Positions 1 to 8,972 of a DNA stretch of 64,000 bases are shown piece by piece. A program made the translations under genes and the position numbers. Each line of letters starts with the position of its first letter. Positions within the stretch are counted from its first letter, which is position 1. Source of the stretch: Planotetraspora silvatica (GTDB taxonomy: Bacteria; Actinomycetota; Actinomycetes; Streptosporangiales; Streptosporangiaceae); the NCBI RefSeq assembly GCF_016863315.1, contig NZ_BOOQ01000038.1, positions 62,001 through 126,000 on the forward strand, read 5' to 3'. A model generated the notes under the pieces. That model was not told the origin of the DNA. It saw only the letters and a program-made list of their open reading frames with translations, and did no database searches.

Positions 1-1674
1 CTGCCGGCGAGCTCACAGATGATGTTGCTGACGGCCGCCGCCGAGCAGACGGGCGACCCCGCGGTGTTGTGGCGCGCCGGGGCCGAGCTCGGCTTCGGGT
101 GGGACGCGGGCGCGGGCGCGGAGGCGCGACAGCTCCTGGAGCCGGGCACGCGGGTCAGGTTCCGTCACCCGCTGATCCGCTCGGCGGTCTATTACGGCGC
201 GTCCAGCGGTGAGCGTCGGAGGGTCCACCAGGTGCTCGCGGCCGTCACCGATCCCGATCGGGACCCCGACCGGCGCGCCTGGCATCTCGCCGAGGCAGCC
301 ACGGGGCCGGACGAGGTGCTGGCCGCGGCGCTTGAGGACGCCGCCGGCACGGCCAGGTCACGCGGCGGGTCCGACGCCGAGGTCATCATTCGGATGCGCG
401 CGGCCGAGCTGACCCCCGAGCCCGCTCGCCGGGCAGGGCGACTGGTCGCCACCGCGCAGGCGGCTCTGACCGCCGGCGCCTTCTCCCAGGCGGGGTCACT
501 GGTCGAATCGGCCGAGCCGGCCCTGGCGGATCCGCTCACACGCGCGCTGGCGGCGGAGATACGCGGCAAGATCCAGATGCGGGCCGGCGGCTCGGCCGCC
601 CGGCTTCCCGCGCTGTTGCTGACGACCGCGCGCGCCTACGAGCACGTCGACGTACGGCGCCGCCGGGAAAAGCTCCTCGAGGCCATGAACATGGTCTTCA
701 CGGTCCGGCAAGCCGCTCTGGAGGTCACTCCGCTCGAGATCGCGAAGGAGGCGCTCACGCTCACGCCGCCGCCGGAGGGCGAGGCGACGCCCGGCGACCT
801 GTTGCTGGAAGGCTGTGCCACGCTCATCGCGATCGGCTACGCCGAGGCCGTGCCCGTGCTCCATGCCGCCCTGGCCGCCCTGGCCGATCTCGCGGACCCG
901 CGGGCGCCCGGCACGCTCGGGGTCGCGGCCGCGCACGCCGTGTGGGATGACCGTTTCGCCGACGAGTCCGCCGACGAGCGGGCCCCGGCCGTAGCGGGTC
1001 CTTCCGAGGCGCTCGGGCGTGGCCGCTACCGCGACGCGTTCGAGGCGGCCCGTCACCTGTGCGAGCTGGACATGGTGAACCTGGACCATCAGCGCCTGCC
1101 CGACCTCATCGAAGCCGGTGTCCGGTGTGGTGAGCGCGACCAGGCTCAGTCGGCGTTGTCGCGGCTCAGGGCGAAGGCCCAGGTGGCCGGCACTCCGTGG
1201 GCGCTCGGGCTGCTCGCGAGGTCGGAGGCGCTCCTGGCGGAGCCGGCCGACGCGGAGCGTCTCTACCTGCTGGCGATAGAGCACCTGGAGCGCACGCGTA
1301 TGACGGCCGATCTGGCCCGCGCGTACCTGCTCTACGGCGAGTGGCTGCGCCGGCACAGGCGCAGGAACGACGCCCGCGCACGGCTGAGCATGGCCCACGA
1401 CATGTTCGTGGAGATGGGCGCGGCGGCGTTCGCGGATCGATGCCGGATCGAGCTCGTCGCGGCCGGCACGCGCCACGGCGCGTCCGCGGACGCGTCCGAT
1501 GACCTCACGCCGCAGGAGAGGCAGATCGCCACACTGGCGGCCGGCCGCGCGACGAACCAGGAGATCGCCGCGCAGCTGTTCATCAGCCCGAGCACCGTCG
1601 ACTACCACCTCAAGAAGGTGTTCAGGAAGCTCGGAGTCACCTCACGCCGCCAGCTCAAGCTGAGGAAGCCGTGA
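1..1674 (+). CDS. LuxR-family (LAL-like) transcriptional regulator, C-terminal part
   Basis: The frame is open from the first base, so the gene starts upstream and its N-terminal P-loop ATPase is outside the window; 557 residues are visible. Early on there is the RFRHPLIRSAVY block typical of the region after the ATPase in large LuxR (LAL) regulators, followed by a long alpha-helical TPR-like stretch. The last ~55 residues form a LuxR helix-turn-helix (LTPQERQIATLAAGRATNQ, then EIAAQLFISPSTVDYHLKKV). Known role of the family: ATP-dependent transcription activation, often of pathway genes. It converges on the alpha/beta hydrolase gene and both share a hairpin terminator. The target is unknown. 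Confidence 0.9.
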   Translation: MPASSQMMLLTAAAEQTGDPAVLWRAGAELGFGWDAGAGAEARQLLEPGTRVRFRHPLIRSAVYYGASSGERRRVHQVLAAVTDPDRDPDRRAWHLAEAATGPDEVLAAALEDAAGTARSRGGSDAEVIIRMRAAELTPEPARRAGRLVATAQAALTAGAFSQAGSLVESAEPALADPLTRALAAEIRGKIQMRAGGSAARLPALLLTTARAYEHVDVRRRREKLLEAMNMVFTVRQAALEVTPLEIAKEALTLTPPPEGEATPGDLLLEGCATLIAIGYAEAVPVLHAALAALADLADPRAPGTLGVAAAHAVWDDRFADESADERAPAVAGPSEALGRGRYRDAFEAARHLCELDMVNLDHQRLPDLIEAGVRCGERDQAQSALSRLRAKAQVAGTPWALGLLARSEALLAEPADAERLYLLAIEHLERTRMTADLARAYLLYGEWLRRHRRRNDARARLSMAHDMFVEMGAAAFADRCRIELVAAGTRHGASADASDDLTPQERQIATLAAGRATNQEIAAQLFISPSTVDYHLKKVFRKLGVTSRRQLKLRKP

Positions 1675-1677
1675 GGT

Positions 1678-1707
1678 GGGCGGTGCGGTCAAGTGACCGC
1701 ACCGCCC
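1678..1707. terminator. Bidirectional hairpin terminator
   Basis: A perfect inverted repeat with 14-bp arms (GGGCGGTGCGGTCA and its complement) and a 2-base loop lies 4 bases after the LuxR stop and 6 bases after the stop of the convergent hydrolase. Actinobacterial terminators commonly lack a U tract, so it can serve both genes. Confidence 0.85.
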
Positions 1708-1712
1708 GGCGC

Positions 1713-2570
1713 TCAGCCCTCGGCGCAGGCCGCCTTCTCGATGAAGCTCGTGACGGTGCCAGGCTGGGAGATGATGCCCAGGTGGGAGGCGTTGAACTTC
1801 TGGGTGCGCGCGCCGGCGTGCTCGGCCATGGCGACCTGCTGCGCCTCCGGGATGATCTTGTCCTTGGTGCCGATCAGGTCCCATGAGGGGATCGTCTTCC
1901 AGGCCGGAGGCCCGGAGTGCTCGCCGAGGGCGATCAGGGACGTGGGGGACTGGGAGGCCGCGAGCTGGGCGCCGGTCGCAGGGGGCAGATCGCCGGCGAA
2001 GCCCCGGACGAACACGTCCGGCAGCACGTACGTGTCGTACACGCCCGCCGGTGCGCCCGGGTAGTTCACGAGCTTGAAGACCGATGTCGGGTCGGTGACC
2101 GCCGGTGCGAGCGCGGAGTCCTTGCCGCTGAGGTCGGCGACGGTCTGATCCGCGTCCGGGAGGTAGGCGTCGATGTAGACCAGGGCCTTGACGTTGGCGT
2201 TACCCGTCGCGGCGTTGGTGATGACGGCGCCGCCGTACGAGTGGCCGACGAGCACGATCGGGCCGGTGATGCCCGCCAGGTAGTCGCGCAGGTAATCGGC
2301 GTCGCTGGACAGGCCCCGCAGCGGGTTGGGCGCCACGGCGACGGTGTAGCCGTCGTGCTGGAGGCGGCTGACCTCGCCGGACCAGCTCGATCCGTCGGCC
2401 CAGGCGCCGTGGACGAGCACGATCGTGGGCTTCGCCGCGTGGTGGGTGGCCGTGGCGCTGGTCGTGGCGGTCGCAGCGGTCGCCGAAGTCAGTCCGAGGG
2501 GAAGCAGGACTGCTGCGGCCGCCGCCGCGGCCGTGGCGGCCGTGGCGTAGCGGATCCGGTGCACGAGCAT
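1713..2570 (-). CDS. Secreted alpha/beta-fold hydrolase
   Basis: 285 residues. Residues 1-45 are a signal peptide (basic start, long Ala/Leu core, then a Thr/Ala-rich stretch), so the enzyme is probably exported. The hydrolase domain has VLVHGAWADGSSW, with the oxyanion-hole HG motif, and the nucleophile elbow GHSYG (Ser about 111). Near the C-terminus come a GTKDKIIP segment (acid) and SHLG (His). This HGAWADGSSW type resembles the EstX/salicylate esterase-like group; the substrate is unknown. The ATG at 2570 was chosen because it directly begins the signal peptide and has a GAAAGG-type ribosome site; the frame is open further upstream but not protein-like. It follows a second hydrolase gene in the same orientation after 41 bases, so the two may be co-transcribed. 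Confidence 0.85.
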   Translation of the reverse strand: MLVHRIRYATAATAAAAAAAVLLPLGLTSATAATATTSATATHHAAKPTIVLVHGAWADGSSWSGEVSRLQHDGYTVAVAPNPLRGLSSDADYLRDYLAGITGPIVLVGHSYGGAVITNAATGNANVKALVYIDAYLPDADQTVADLSGKDSALAPAVTDPTSVFKLVNYPGAPAGVYDTYVLPDVFVRGFAGDLPPATGAQLAASQSPTSLIALGEHSGPPAWKTIPSWDLIGTKDKIIPEAQQVAMAEHAGARTQKFNASHLGIISQPGTVTSFIEKAACAEG

Positions 2571-2611
2571 GGACTTGCCTTTCTTCAATGCGGTGTGGGG
2601 ATGAGTCGTGA

Positions 2612-3442
2612 TCAGGCGAGGAAGCCGAGCAGGGCCGTGTTCACCTGGTCGGTGTGGGTCCACGCGATCGCGTGGGGCCCGCCTTCGATGACGATGTATT
2701 CGAGGTCGTCGACGAGCCCGCTCAGCCGCTCGCCGGCGACTTCCTTGGGCAGGATCCGGTCCTGGTCACCTGTGATCACCAGGATCGGCACGTCGAGCTT
2801 GGCCACGTCGGGCCGGAAGTCGGTCAGCCAGGTCGGGATGCACGCCACCGCGGCGACCGGCGAACCCGCGACCGCGATGTTCCAGCTCGACTGGAACGCC
2901 GGCTCACTGACGAGGGTGCCGCCGTAGACGTCGTAGTTGTAGAAGTTCTCGAGGAACTGCTTGAGCCACTGTGGCCGGTCGGCCTTGGCCGTCTCGACGA
3001 AGCCGTCGAACAGGCCCTGCGGAGCGCCCTCGGGGTTGTCGTCGGTCTGCAGCAGGAAGGGCGGGATCGGCGAGATCAGTACGGCCTTGCGCACGCGGGC
3101 ACTGCCGTAGACGCCCAAATAGTGGGTCACGTCGCCCGTGCCCATCGAGTGGCCGACGAGCACGGCGTCGTGCAGGTCGAGCTTCTCCATCAGGGCGTTC
3201 AGGTCGGCGGCGAACGTGTCGTAGTCGTAGCCGGTGGCCGGCTGGCTTGAGTTCCCCCAGCCCCGGCGGTCATAGGTGATCACACGGTGCCCGGCGGCGA
3301 TCAGCACGGAAACCTGCTTCTCCCACGCCTTCCCGCTCAACGGGTAACCGTGGCTCAGCACCACGGGTGCCCCCGCGCCGTGGTCCTCGTAATAGATGTC
3401 GATCGGTATTGAGTTCTCCGTGCCTACGTTCACGTAGGGCAT
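2612..3442 (-). CDS. Alpha/beta hydrolase of the chloroperoxidase-like group
   Basis: 276 residues, no signal peptide. Features run in order: SHGYPLSGKAWEKQ (oxyanion hole), YDRRGWGNSS, nucleophile elbow GHSMG (Ser about 99), an ITGDQDRILP segment with the acid, and GGPHAIAW with the catalytic His. This order is typical of cofactor-free haloperoxidase/esterase-like enzymes that are often misnamed chloroperoxidase; the physiological reaction is likely ester or lactone hydrolysis. The start ATG at 3442 has a GGAGAA ribosome site just upstream. It is the first gene of a likely two-gene unit with the downstream secreted hydrolase. Confidence 0.88.
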   Translation of the reverse strand: MPYVNVGTENSIPIDIYYEDHGAGAPVVLSHGYPLSGKAWEKQVSVLIAAGHRVITYDRRGWGNSSQPATGYDYDTFAADLNALMEKLDLHDAVLVGHSMGTGDVTHYLGVYGSARVRKAVLISPIPPFLLQTDDNPEGAPQGLFDGFVETAKADRPQWLKQFLENFYNYDVYGGTLVSEPAFQSSWNIAVAGSPVAAVACIPTWLTDFRPDVAKLDVPILVITGDQDRILPKEVAGERLSGLVDDLEYIVIEGGPHAIAWTHTDQVNTALLGFLA

Positions 3443-3761
3443 GGTGGTTCTCCATCTCACGCGGTTTCGGATTCGTCCGCGGCAGACGCTAAACCCGAGC
3501 ACTGATGTCGGGAATCATGTGAACCTCATAGTCCGGCTGCGACCCCCACGCACCGGACGGCGCCTGCGCTCGCGAAAAGACACCCGATCTGGGCAATTTG
3601 CACATGTAAACGCCTGTGAATGGCCGCATGGGGATGGCTACGTGTTTCACGGGATGTCGAGGTACTTCGCCCGCCCCGGCCGACCTCGGGCTGGGCGCGG
3701 AGACGGTCGCTGCACGCTCGAGGACCAGGCCCAGGTCGTGCAGAGGCACGTCTACGACCAG
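3443..3761. other. Intergenic stretch, no gene seen
   Basis: Contains the promoter region of the hydrolase pair on the minus strand, with a locally AT-richer segment around 3595-3615. No coding signature on either strand; overlapping open frames here lack recognisable protein features. Confidence 0.5.
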
Positions 3762-4030
3762 TCAGAACGTGATGGTCCATCCTTCACGCCGGGCCTGCTG
3801 CTTGGCGGAGGAGACGCCGTGGACCTTGAGACCGGCGGGGTCGAGCAGGGTGATGGCACCACCGCTGTTGCCCAGTTGGGCCCCGCCGTCGACCGGGAGG
3901 CGTACGGAGCCTCCGGGACCGAGGGGCCCGGAAAGGAGGAAGAGTGCGCTTGCCCTGATCGGCGAGACCCCATCCGGTGAGGTCGACCGGGTCGGGTGCG
4001 GAGTTCCCGCATGATGGTCGCCGTGTTCGG
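3762..4030 (-). pseudogene. Decayed lamin-tail domain protein, C-terminal remnant
   Basis: Reading the minus strand, one frame gives PDPVDLTGWGLADQGKRT and the next frame continues with SGPLGPGGSVRLPVDGGAQ, then LGNSGGAITLLDPAGLKVHG and ends EGWTITF before a TGA. Joined, these are the C-terminal half of a bacterial lamin-tail (LTD) domain, which in actinomycetes usually ends secreted nucleases or phosphoesterases. The join needs a one-base shift near 3941; a second shift near 4000 links the upstream bit MPNTATIMREL. The rest of the host gene is missing, so this is a pseudogene fragment. Confidence is high for the fold signature, moderate for the exact limits. Confidence 0.65.
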
Positions 4031-4048
4031 CATCGAGCCGACGGTGCA

Positions 4049-4513
4049 TTACGCGCACGCGGCCCGGATGTGGCGGAGCGACTGCTGAACATCGCCGTCC
4101 GTGTCCGACAGCCCACCCGACGATGTCGGGAACGTCTGAGCGAACTCGAACAACGCGGCCTGAAGCTCCTTAGACGGGGCACCGTCCACGTCCGTATACG
4201 AGCCCTCAGCGAGCCCATCCGCCATCCGCGTCAGGGTGGACCACAGCGGCGTGGTCTCGTCCGGGGAGACGTATCCGACCGTCGTGCCCTGGTGCTCGAC
4301 GATGTCGTCCACCTGACCGACAAGGACCATCGCCCTGTCGCACGGGGACTGCATGTCCTCCCGGTTCGCGCCAGCGAAGATGCTTGCCGCGACGAGCACC
4401 ACCAGGCCCACCGTGACGCTCACCGCGATCCCCAACCACGGCGGTCGCTTCCTCGACGGCACGGTCGGCTCAGGTGGTCGACCCACTTGGAAGGTGGCTG
4501 GCTCGTCGGCCAT
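4049..4513 (-). CDS. Small single-pass membrane protein, unknown
   Basis: 154 residues: a Pro-rich cytoplasmic head, one transmembrane helix (about residues 27-48, LGIAVSVTVGLVVLVAASIF), then a hydrophilic outer part of about 105 residues with two Cys. No family recognised. An ATG four codons upstream exists, but the ATG at 4513 is preceded by GGAGCACCTC with good spacing, so it was chosen. It lies directly downstream of the sensor kinase gene on the same strand and could be its last operon member. Confidence 0.6.
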   Translation of the reverse strand: MADEPATFQVGRPPEPTVPSRKRPPWLGIAVSVTVGLVVLVAASIFAGANREDMQSPCDRAMVLVGQVDDIVEHQGTTVGYVSPDETTPLWSTLTRMADGLAEGSYTDVDGAPSKELQAALFEFAQTFPTSSGGLSDTDGDVQQSLRHIRAACA

Positions 4514-4571
4514 GAGGTGCTCCACGGACTGGGGGGAGAGCTCGCACCCATTAGACAGAACAAGCTCAATG

Positions 4572-5999
4572 CTAGCGGGGGAGCATCACGCGGAACACGG
4601 TGCGGCCGGGGCGGCTGTCCATGTCGACCGTGCCGTTATGGGCTCCCACGACCGCCCTGACGATCGCGAGGCCGAGGCCGCTCCCCCCGGAGGCGCGCGA
4701 GCGTGCCTTGTCCGCTCGGACGAACCGCTCGAAGATCTCCCCCTGCAGCTCATCGGGGATTCCCGGCCCGTCGTCGGCGATTGTCAATGCCGCCGCGCTG
4801 GAGCCGGAAACCGTCGCGACATCGGTCGTGATGGTGACGGTGACGGTGGTGCCGGGCGGAGTGTGGGCACGGGCGTTGCCCATAAGGTTGGCGACCACCT
4901 GGTGGAGCCGGTCGGCGTCGCCGACCACGGTCACCGGTTCCTCGGGGAGCTCCAGCCGCCACCGGTGGTCCGGAGCGGACACGTGCATGTCACCCGTCGC
5001 GTCGATGACCACCCTGCTCAGGTCCACCTCGTCCCGGGCCAGCGGCCTGCCCTCATCGAGCCTGGCCAGCAGCAGCAGGTCGTCGACCAGTGCACCCATC
5101 CGGAGGGACTCCGCGTCGATCCGCTCCAGCGCGTGCTCTACGCGTGGCGGCATCGGGCCGGTGTCCCGGCGGGCCAGCTCGACGTGTGCCCTGACGGTCG
5201 CGAGCGGGGTGCGTAGCTCGTGGCTGGCGTCGGCCGCGAACGTGCGCATCCGCTGCTCGCTCGCGTGCCTGCGGGCCAGGGCGTCTCCGACATGGAAGAG
5301 CATGCGGTTGAATGCCGCGCCGACCTGCCCTATCTCGCTTCTCACGTCGTCGTCCGGCACGGGGGCGGGAAGCTCCACCGCCCCGCTGGCCAACGGCAAC
5401 TCGGTGACGCGCCGGGCCGTTCCCGCGACTCGTTGCAGGGGGCGCAGCGAGAGCCGTACCCAGATCGTGGCGGCGACGCCGGTGCCGAGCATGACGGCGG
5501 CGAAGACGACGGACTCGATGATCTGGAGGCGGTGGACTGTGGCGTTGTCTCCTGCCAAGGGCAGCCCGTTGATCAGCACGTCGCCGTCGGCACCGGCGAT
5601 GGCGATCACACGGTAGTCGCCGAGAGCCGACAGATCCACGGTGTGGGCGCGACCGTCGAGCGGGACCCGGGCCAGGCAGGACGCGTCGGCCGCGGGGAAG
5701 CTGATACGGGAGTTCCCGGACGCCACGACCACGGCGGCGTCGGTCACCTGCCCGCCCATGAGGCGTACGCCGAGAGTGCCGGGTGACTGCCCTCGGCTGT
5801 CGCCGAGGTCGCCGTTCTCAATGTGGTGCTCCAGGCTGGCGGCGAACTTGCCGACCGTCATCGACAGCTGCTGGTCCATGCGATCGAGGAGGGACCTTTC
5901 CAACGCGAGAGAGGTGGCCACGCCGACCGCCGCGCAGGCGAGCGCGAGCAGCACGAGCACGCCGGCCACCAGGCGGCCCCGGAGGGTGCGGGGCCTCAT
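4572..5999 (-). CDS. Sensor histidine kinase (HAMP/HisKA/HATPase)
   Basis: 475 residues. A first membrane helix (about 11-32), an extracytoplasmic sensor of about 125 residues, a second helix (about 160-182), a HAMP linker, then ASHELRTPL with phospho-acceptor His about 260, an N box (NLMGNARAH), a G1 box (DDGPGIP) and GSGLGLAIV. The start ATG overlaps the stop of the response regulator gene (ATGA), so translation is coupled. The pair faces a flavocytochrome/FMN protein operon across a short divergent promoter; by context it probably senses a redox or envelope signal and controls that operon, which is inference. Confidence 0.93.
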   Translation of the reverse strand: MRPRTLRGRLVAGVLVLLALACAAVGVATSLALERSLLDRMDQQLSMTVGKFAASLEHHIENGDLGDSRGQSPGTLGVRLMGGQVTDAAVVVASGNSRISFPAADASCLARVPLDGRAHTVDLSALGDYRVIAIAGADGDVLINGLPLAGDNATVHRLQIIESVVFAAVMLGTGVAATIWVRLSLRPLQRVAGTARRVTELPLASGAVELPAPVPDDDVRSEIGQVGAAFNRMLFHVGDALARRHASEQRMRTFAADASHELRTPLATVRAHVELARRDTGPMPPRVEHALERIDAESLRMGALVDDLLLLARLDEGRPLARDEVDLSRVVIDATGDMHVSAPDHRWRLELPEEPVTVVGDADRLHQVVANLMGNARAHTPPGTTVTVTITTDVATVSGSSAAALTIADDGPGIPDELQGEIFERFVRADKARSRASGGSGLGLAIVRAVVGAHNGTVDMDSRPGRTVFRVMLPR

Positions 6000-6724
6000 G
6001 GCTTGAGGACGTATCCCACGCCCCGAACCGTGTGAATGAGCGACGACCGTCCCGCGTCGATCTTCTTGCGCAGGTAGCTGATGTAGAGCTCCACGACATG
6101 GGCCTGGCCGCCGAAGTCGTAGGACCAGACCCGGTCGAGGATCTGGGCCTTGCTGAGCACCCGGCGCGGGTTGCGCATGAGAAAGCGCAGCAGCTCGAAC
6201 TCGGTCGGCGTGAGTTCCACCAACTCGCCGCCGCGGGTCACCTCCCGCGCGTCTTCGTCCATGACCAGGTCTCCGACGATCAGCCGGTTTCCCTCCGTCG
6301 CCCGGGCCCTGCCGGCACGGCGCAGCAGCCCGCGCAGACGGGCCAGAACCTCCTCCAGGCTGAACGGCTTGGTCACGTAGTCGTCGCCGCCCGCGGTGAT
6401 CCCGGCGATGCGGTCCTCCACGGCGTCCCTGGCGGTCAGGAACAGCACGCACACATGCGGCGCCTCGGCCCGCAGGCGACGCAGCACCTCGATGCCGTCG
6501 ATGTCAGGCAGCATGATGTCGAGCAGCACCGCATCGGGGTGGAACTCGCGGGCGGCGCTCACCGCCGCCGCGCCGTCCGCCGCGGTGCGCACCTCCCAGC
6601 CCTCGTAGCGCAGCACCGCGCTGAGCACCTCGACGAGGTCGAGCTCGTCGTCGACGACGAGGACACGGACGGGCGTTCCATCTGGGCGGAGCAGGTCGGG
6701 AAGACCATCGGAGGTCGTACGCAT
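5996..6724 (-). CDS. OmpR-family response regulator
   Basis: 242 residues. Receiver domain with acidic pair VDDE, phospho-acceptor Asp about 69 (LLDIMLPDIDG), Thr/Lys switch residues (LTAR, YVTKPF), then an OmpR/PhoB winged helix ending SLIHTVRGVGYVLKP. The frame is open 30 codons further upstream, but the ATG at 6724 best fits family length; an AGGAGG lies about 14 bases upstream, longer than ideal. It precedes and overlaps its kinase gene. Two 11-bp-spaced direct repeats in the divergent promoter are a likely binding site. Confidence 0.92.
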   Translation of the reverse strand: MRTTSDGLPDLLRPDGTPVRVLVVDDELDLVEVLSAVLRYEGWEVRTAADGAAAVSAAREFHPDAVLLDIMLPDIDGIEVLRRLRAEAPHVCVLFLTARDAVEDRIAGITAGGDDYVTKPFSLEEVLARLRGLLRRAGRARATEGNRLIVGDLVMDEDAREVTRGGELVELTPTEFELLRFLMRNPRRVLSKAQILDRVWSYDFGGQAHVVELYISYLRKKIDAGRSSLIHTVRGVGYVLKP

Positions 6725-6760
6725 GATGATGTCAGGGTCCTCCTTAATCTCGACGCGGAC

Positions 6761-6779
6761 CCTCTGAGCTGCCTCTGAG
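6761..6779. promoter_or_regulatory. Direct repeat, candidate response-regulator site
   Basis: CCTCTGAG occurs at 6761-6768 and again at 6772-6779, an 11-bp helical spacing typical of OmpR/PhoB-type operators. It lies between the divergent response regulator and flavocytochrome genes, so it can control both. Confidence 0.55.
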
Positions 6780-6874
6780 AATGCTATGAACCGTTGGCAA
6801 ATGACCCGGAACATAGGGAAACGAGAGGTTCAGTTGGCACGGTGAGTGCTCACAGCGACGAGAGGGGAGATCGC

Positions 6875-8248
6875 GTGAGCACCACCTTCACTGGGAGTAC
6901 GGCCACCGGTACGCACCGGGCCGTTCGCTCAGGAGGCGCCCGAGCCAACCCGGCGGTCGTCCTGACGATCGTCTATGCGGGGGCGCTCGCCGTGCTCGGC
7001 CTCTGGTGGGCGAACACGCTCAGCGTCTCCGGTCTCGACGGCTGGCTGACCGGAGCGGGACGCATCACCGGGCTTCTCGCCGGCTATGTGATCGCCGTGC
7101 TCCTGGCGTTGATGGCCCGGATCCCCGCGCTTGAACGGGGAGTTGGATCCGACAAACTCGCCCGCTGGCACTCCATGGGCGGACGCTACGTGGTAGGACT
7201 CTCCGTCGCGCATACGCTGCTGATCATCTGGGGGTACGCGGTGGCCGACGGCACGGACGTCGTCGGCGAGACCGTCACGCTGAACCTGTCCTATCCGGAC
7301 GTGCTCAAGGCGACGGTGGCCGTGCTCCTCCTCGTCGGGATCGGGACCGTCTCCGCTCGAGCCATCAGGCCGAGGCTGCGCTACGAGACCTGGTTCCACC
7401 TGCACTTCTACACGTACCTGGCGGCGTGGCTGGCGTTCGGGCACGTGCTGGCCACCGGCAACGAGTTCATCGGGAACCGGCCGGCGCAGGTCGCCTGGTA
7501 CGCCCTCTACATCGGGGTCGCGGTGGTGCTCGCCTGGTACCGGTTCATCACGCCGGTACGGCACGCCTTCCGGCACCGGCTGAGGGTCACCCGGGTCGTC
7601 CGCGAGGCTCCAGGAGTCGTCTCCGTCCACATCACAGGGCGGCATCTCGACCAACTACGCGCGGAACCCGGCCAGTTCTTCCGTTGGCGGTTTCTCACCA
7701 GGCAGCTGTGGTGGTCCCCCAACCCGTACTCACTGTCAGCGACTCCCAGACGCGACGCACTGCGGATCACCGTGAAGGACCTGGGCGAGCAGAGCCGTCG
7801 GCTCGCGCGCCTGCGCCCCGGCACCAAGGTCGTCGCCGAAGGCCCCTATGGCGCGTTCACCGCGGCCCACCGCAAGAACCGCAAGGTGCTGCTCATCGCA
7901 GGAGGGGTGGGCATCACCCCCATGCGCGCGCTGTTCGAGTCGATCCCCGCGAGTCCCGGTGACCTCACCCTGCTCTATCGCGCGCGAACCCCCGCTGACC
8001 TGGTCTTCCGCGAGGAGCTTGAGGCGATCGCCGCACACCGGGGCGCGGCCCTGCACTACAGCGTCGGCCCCCGCGACGTGACCGGCGACCCCTTCGCCCC
8101 CCGGACGCTCACCGCGCTCATTCCCGGCCTGCGCGACCATGAGGTCTACGTGTGCGGCCCCTCCGGCATGACCGGCAGCGTGATATCCGCATTACGCGCC
8201 GCCGGAGTACCGAGCCGCCGCATCCACCACGAATCGTTCGAGTTCTAA
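6875..8248 (+). CDS. Ferric-reductase-like flavocytochrome / ferredoxin reductase-type oxidoreductase
   Basis: 457 residues. The N-terminal half holds about six membrane helices with paired His residues (ARWHSMGGRYVVGLSVAHT and TWFHLHFYTYLAAWLAFGH), as in ferric-reductase-like transmembrane domains that bind two hemes. The C-terminal half is an FAD/NAD(P)H module: NPYSLSATP (FAD), GPYGAFT, GGVGITPMRAL and CGPSGM (pyridine nucleotide). It should pass electrons from NAD(P)H through FAD and heme across the membrane. The GTG at 6875 follows GAGGGGAGA and begins the natural sequence; an upstream extension is not protein-like. The FMN-binding protein follows after 9 bases, so electrons may be handed to that exported flavin. 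Confidence 0.88.
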   Translation: MSTTFTGSTATGTHRAVRSGGARANPAVVLTIVYAGALAVLGLWWANTLSVSGLDGWLTGAGRITGLLAGYVIAVLLALMARIPALERGVGSDKLARWHSMGGRYVVGLSVAHTLLIIWGYAVADGTDVVGETVTLNLSYPDVLKATVAVLLLVGIGTVSARAIRPRLRYETWFHLHFYTYLAAWLAFGHVLATGNEFIGNRPAQVAWYALYIGVAVVLAWYRFITPVRHAFRHRLRVTRVVREAPGVVSVHITGRHLDQLRAEPGQFFRWRFLTRQLWWSPNPYSLSATPRRDALRITVKDLGEQSRRLARLRPGTKVVAEGPYGAFTAAHRKNRKVLLIAGGVGITPMRALFESIPASPGDLTLLYRARTPADLVFREELEAIAAHRGAALHYSVGPRDVTGDPFAPRTLTALIPGLRDHEVYVCGPSGMTGSVISALRAAGVPSRRIHHESFEF

Positions 8249-8257
8249 AGGAATCCC

Positions 8258-8788
8258 ATGCGCAGAGCGATATTGGCCGTGCTCGCCACCGCCGTCGGCC
8301 TGGTCCTGTTGTTGTCCTTCAAGCCCCACGAGATCACGGCGTTGGCCGATCCTCCCGCCGCGATCTCAGACAAGAGCAGCGGCTCGAGCGGGGACATGAG
8401 TGGGGATGGCAGTCCCAAGAAGTCGAACAGTTCGAGCACGTCGGGTGCCAAGGAATCGGTACACCAGGGGAACTGGACGAGCGCGGGCGCCGGCGCGGGT
8501 GCGACAAGCGGAGACAAGGTCGTCACCGGCGGTATCGCCGACACCCGCTGGGGGCCCGTGCAGGTGGAGATAGTCCTCTCCGGGGGGAAACTGACCGGTG
8601 TCAACGTGTTGCAGGCGCCCGACGGCAACAACCGGGACTTCGAGATCAACACCCAGGCGCTGCCGATCCTGAATCAGGAGACGCTTTCCGCTCAATCCGG
8701 CCGGATAGACAGCGTCTCCGGCGCCACCTACACCAGCGAGGGCTACATCGCGTCGCTGCAGAGCGCCATCGACAAGGCAGGGCTCTGA
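8258..8788 (+). CDS. Exported FMN-binding domain protein (covalent flavin site)
   Basis: 176 residues: an N-terminal signal/anchor helix (about 3-20), a Ser/Gly-rich linker (35-90), then an FMN-binding domain of the NqrC/RnfG type. The DSVSGATYTS motif places the covalently flavinylated Thr at about 157. In known systems an ApbE flavin transferase attaches FMN to this Thr on the outer side of the membrane. The gene is the second member of the flavocytochrome operon, suggesting a two-protein trans-membrane electron wire. No ApbE gene is visible in the window, so the flavin transferase must be elsewhere. Confidence 0.9.
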   Translation: MRRAILAVLATAVGLVLLLSFKPHEITALADPPAAISDKSSGSSGDMSGDGSPKKSNSSSTSGAKESVHQGNWTSAGAGAGATSGDKVVTGGIADTRWGPVQVEIVLSGGKLTGVNVLQAPDGNNRDFEINTQALPILNQETLSAQSGRIDSVSGATYTSEGYIASLQSAIDKAGL

Positions 8789-8972
8789 CACGGCGCGTCG
8801 AGCACGTCATGGGGACTCACCTGGGCCCTGTTACGAAAGTGCTGGTCACAGTCGCAAGTACGTCTGGCCGCCGTTGCGGCGTGTGTCGGTGCGACCTCGC
8901 AGGCTCTTGGGCACGTGGTAGTAGGGATCGCCGTGGAAGACTCGACCGGTATCGCAGTGCTGACCGAGATCC

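Noticed and set aside
496-1608. 370-codon minus-strand frame opposite LuxR
   Set aside because: Antisense shadow; the plus strand has the helix-turn-helix and family features.
6000-6452. Long N-terminal extension of the sensor kinase at 4572-5999
   Set aside because: It is the out-of-frame reading of the response regulator; the real start overlaps that gene's stop.
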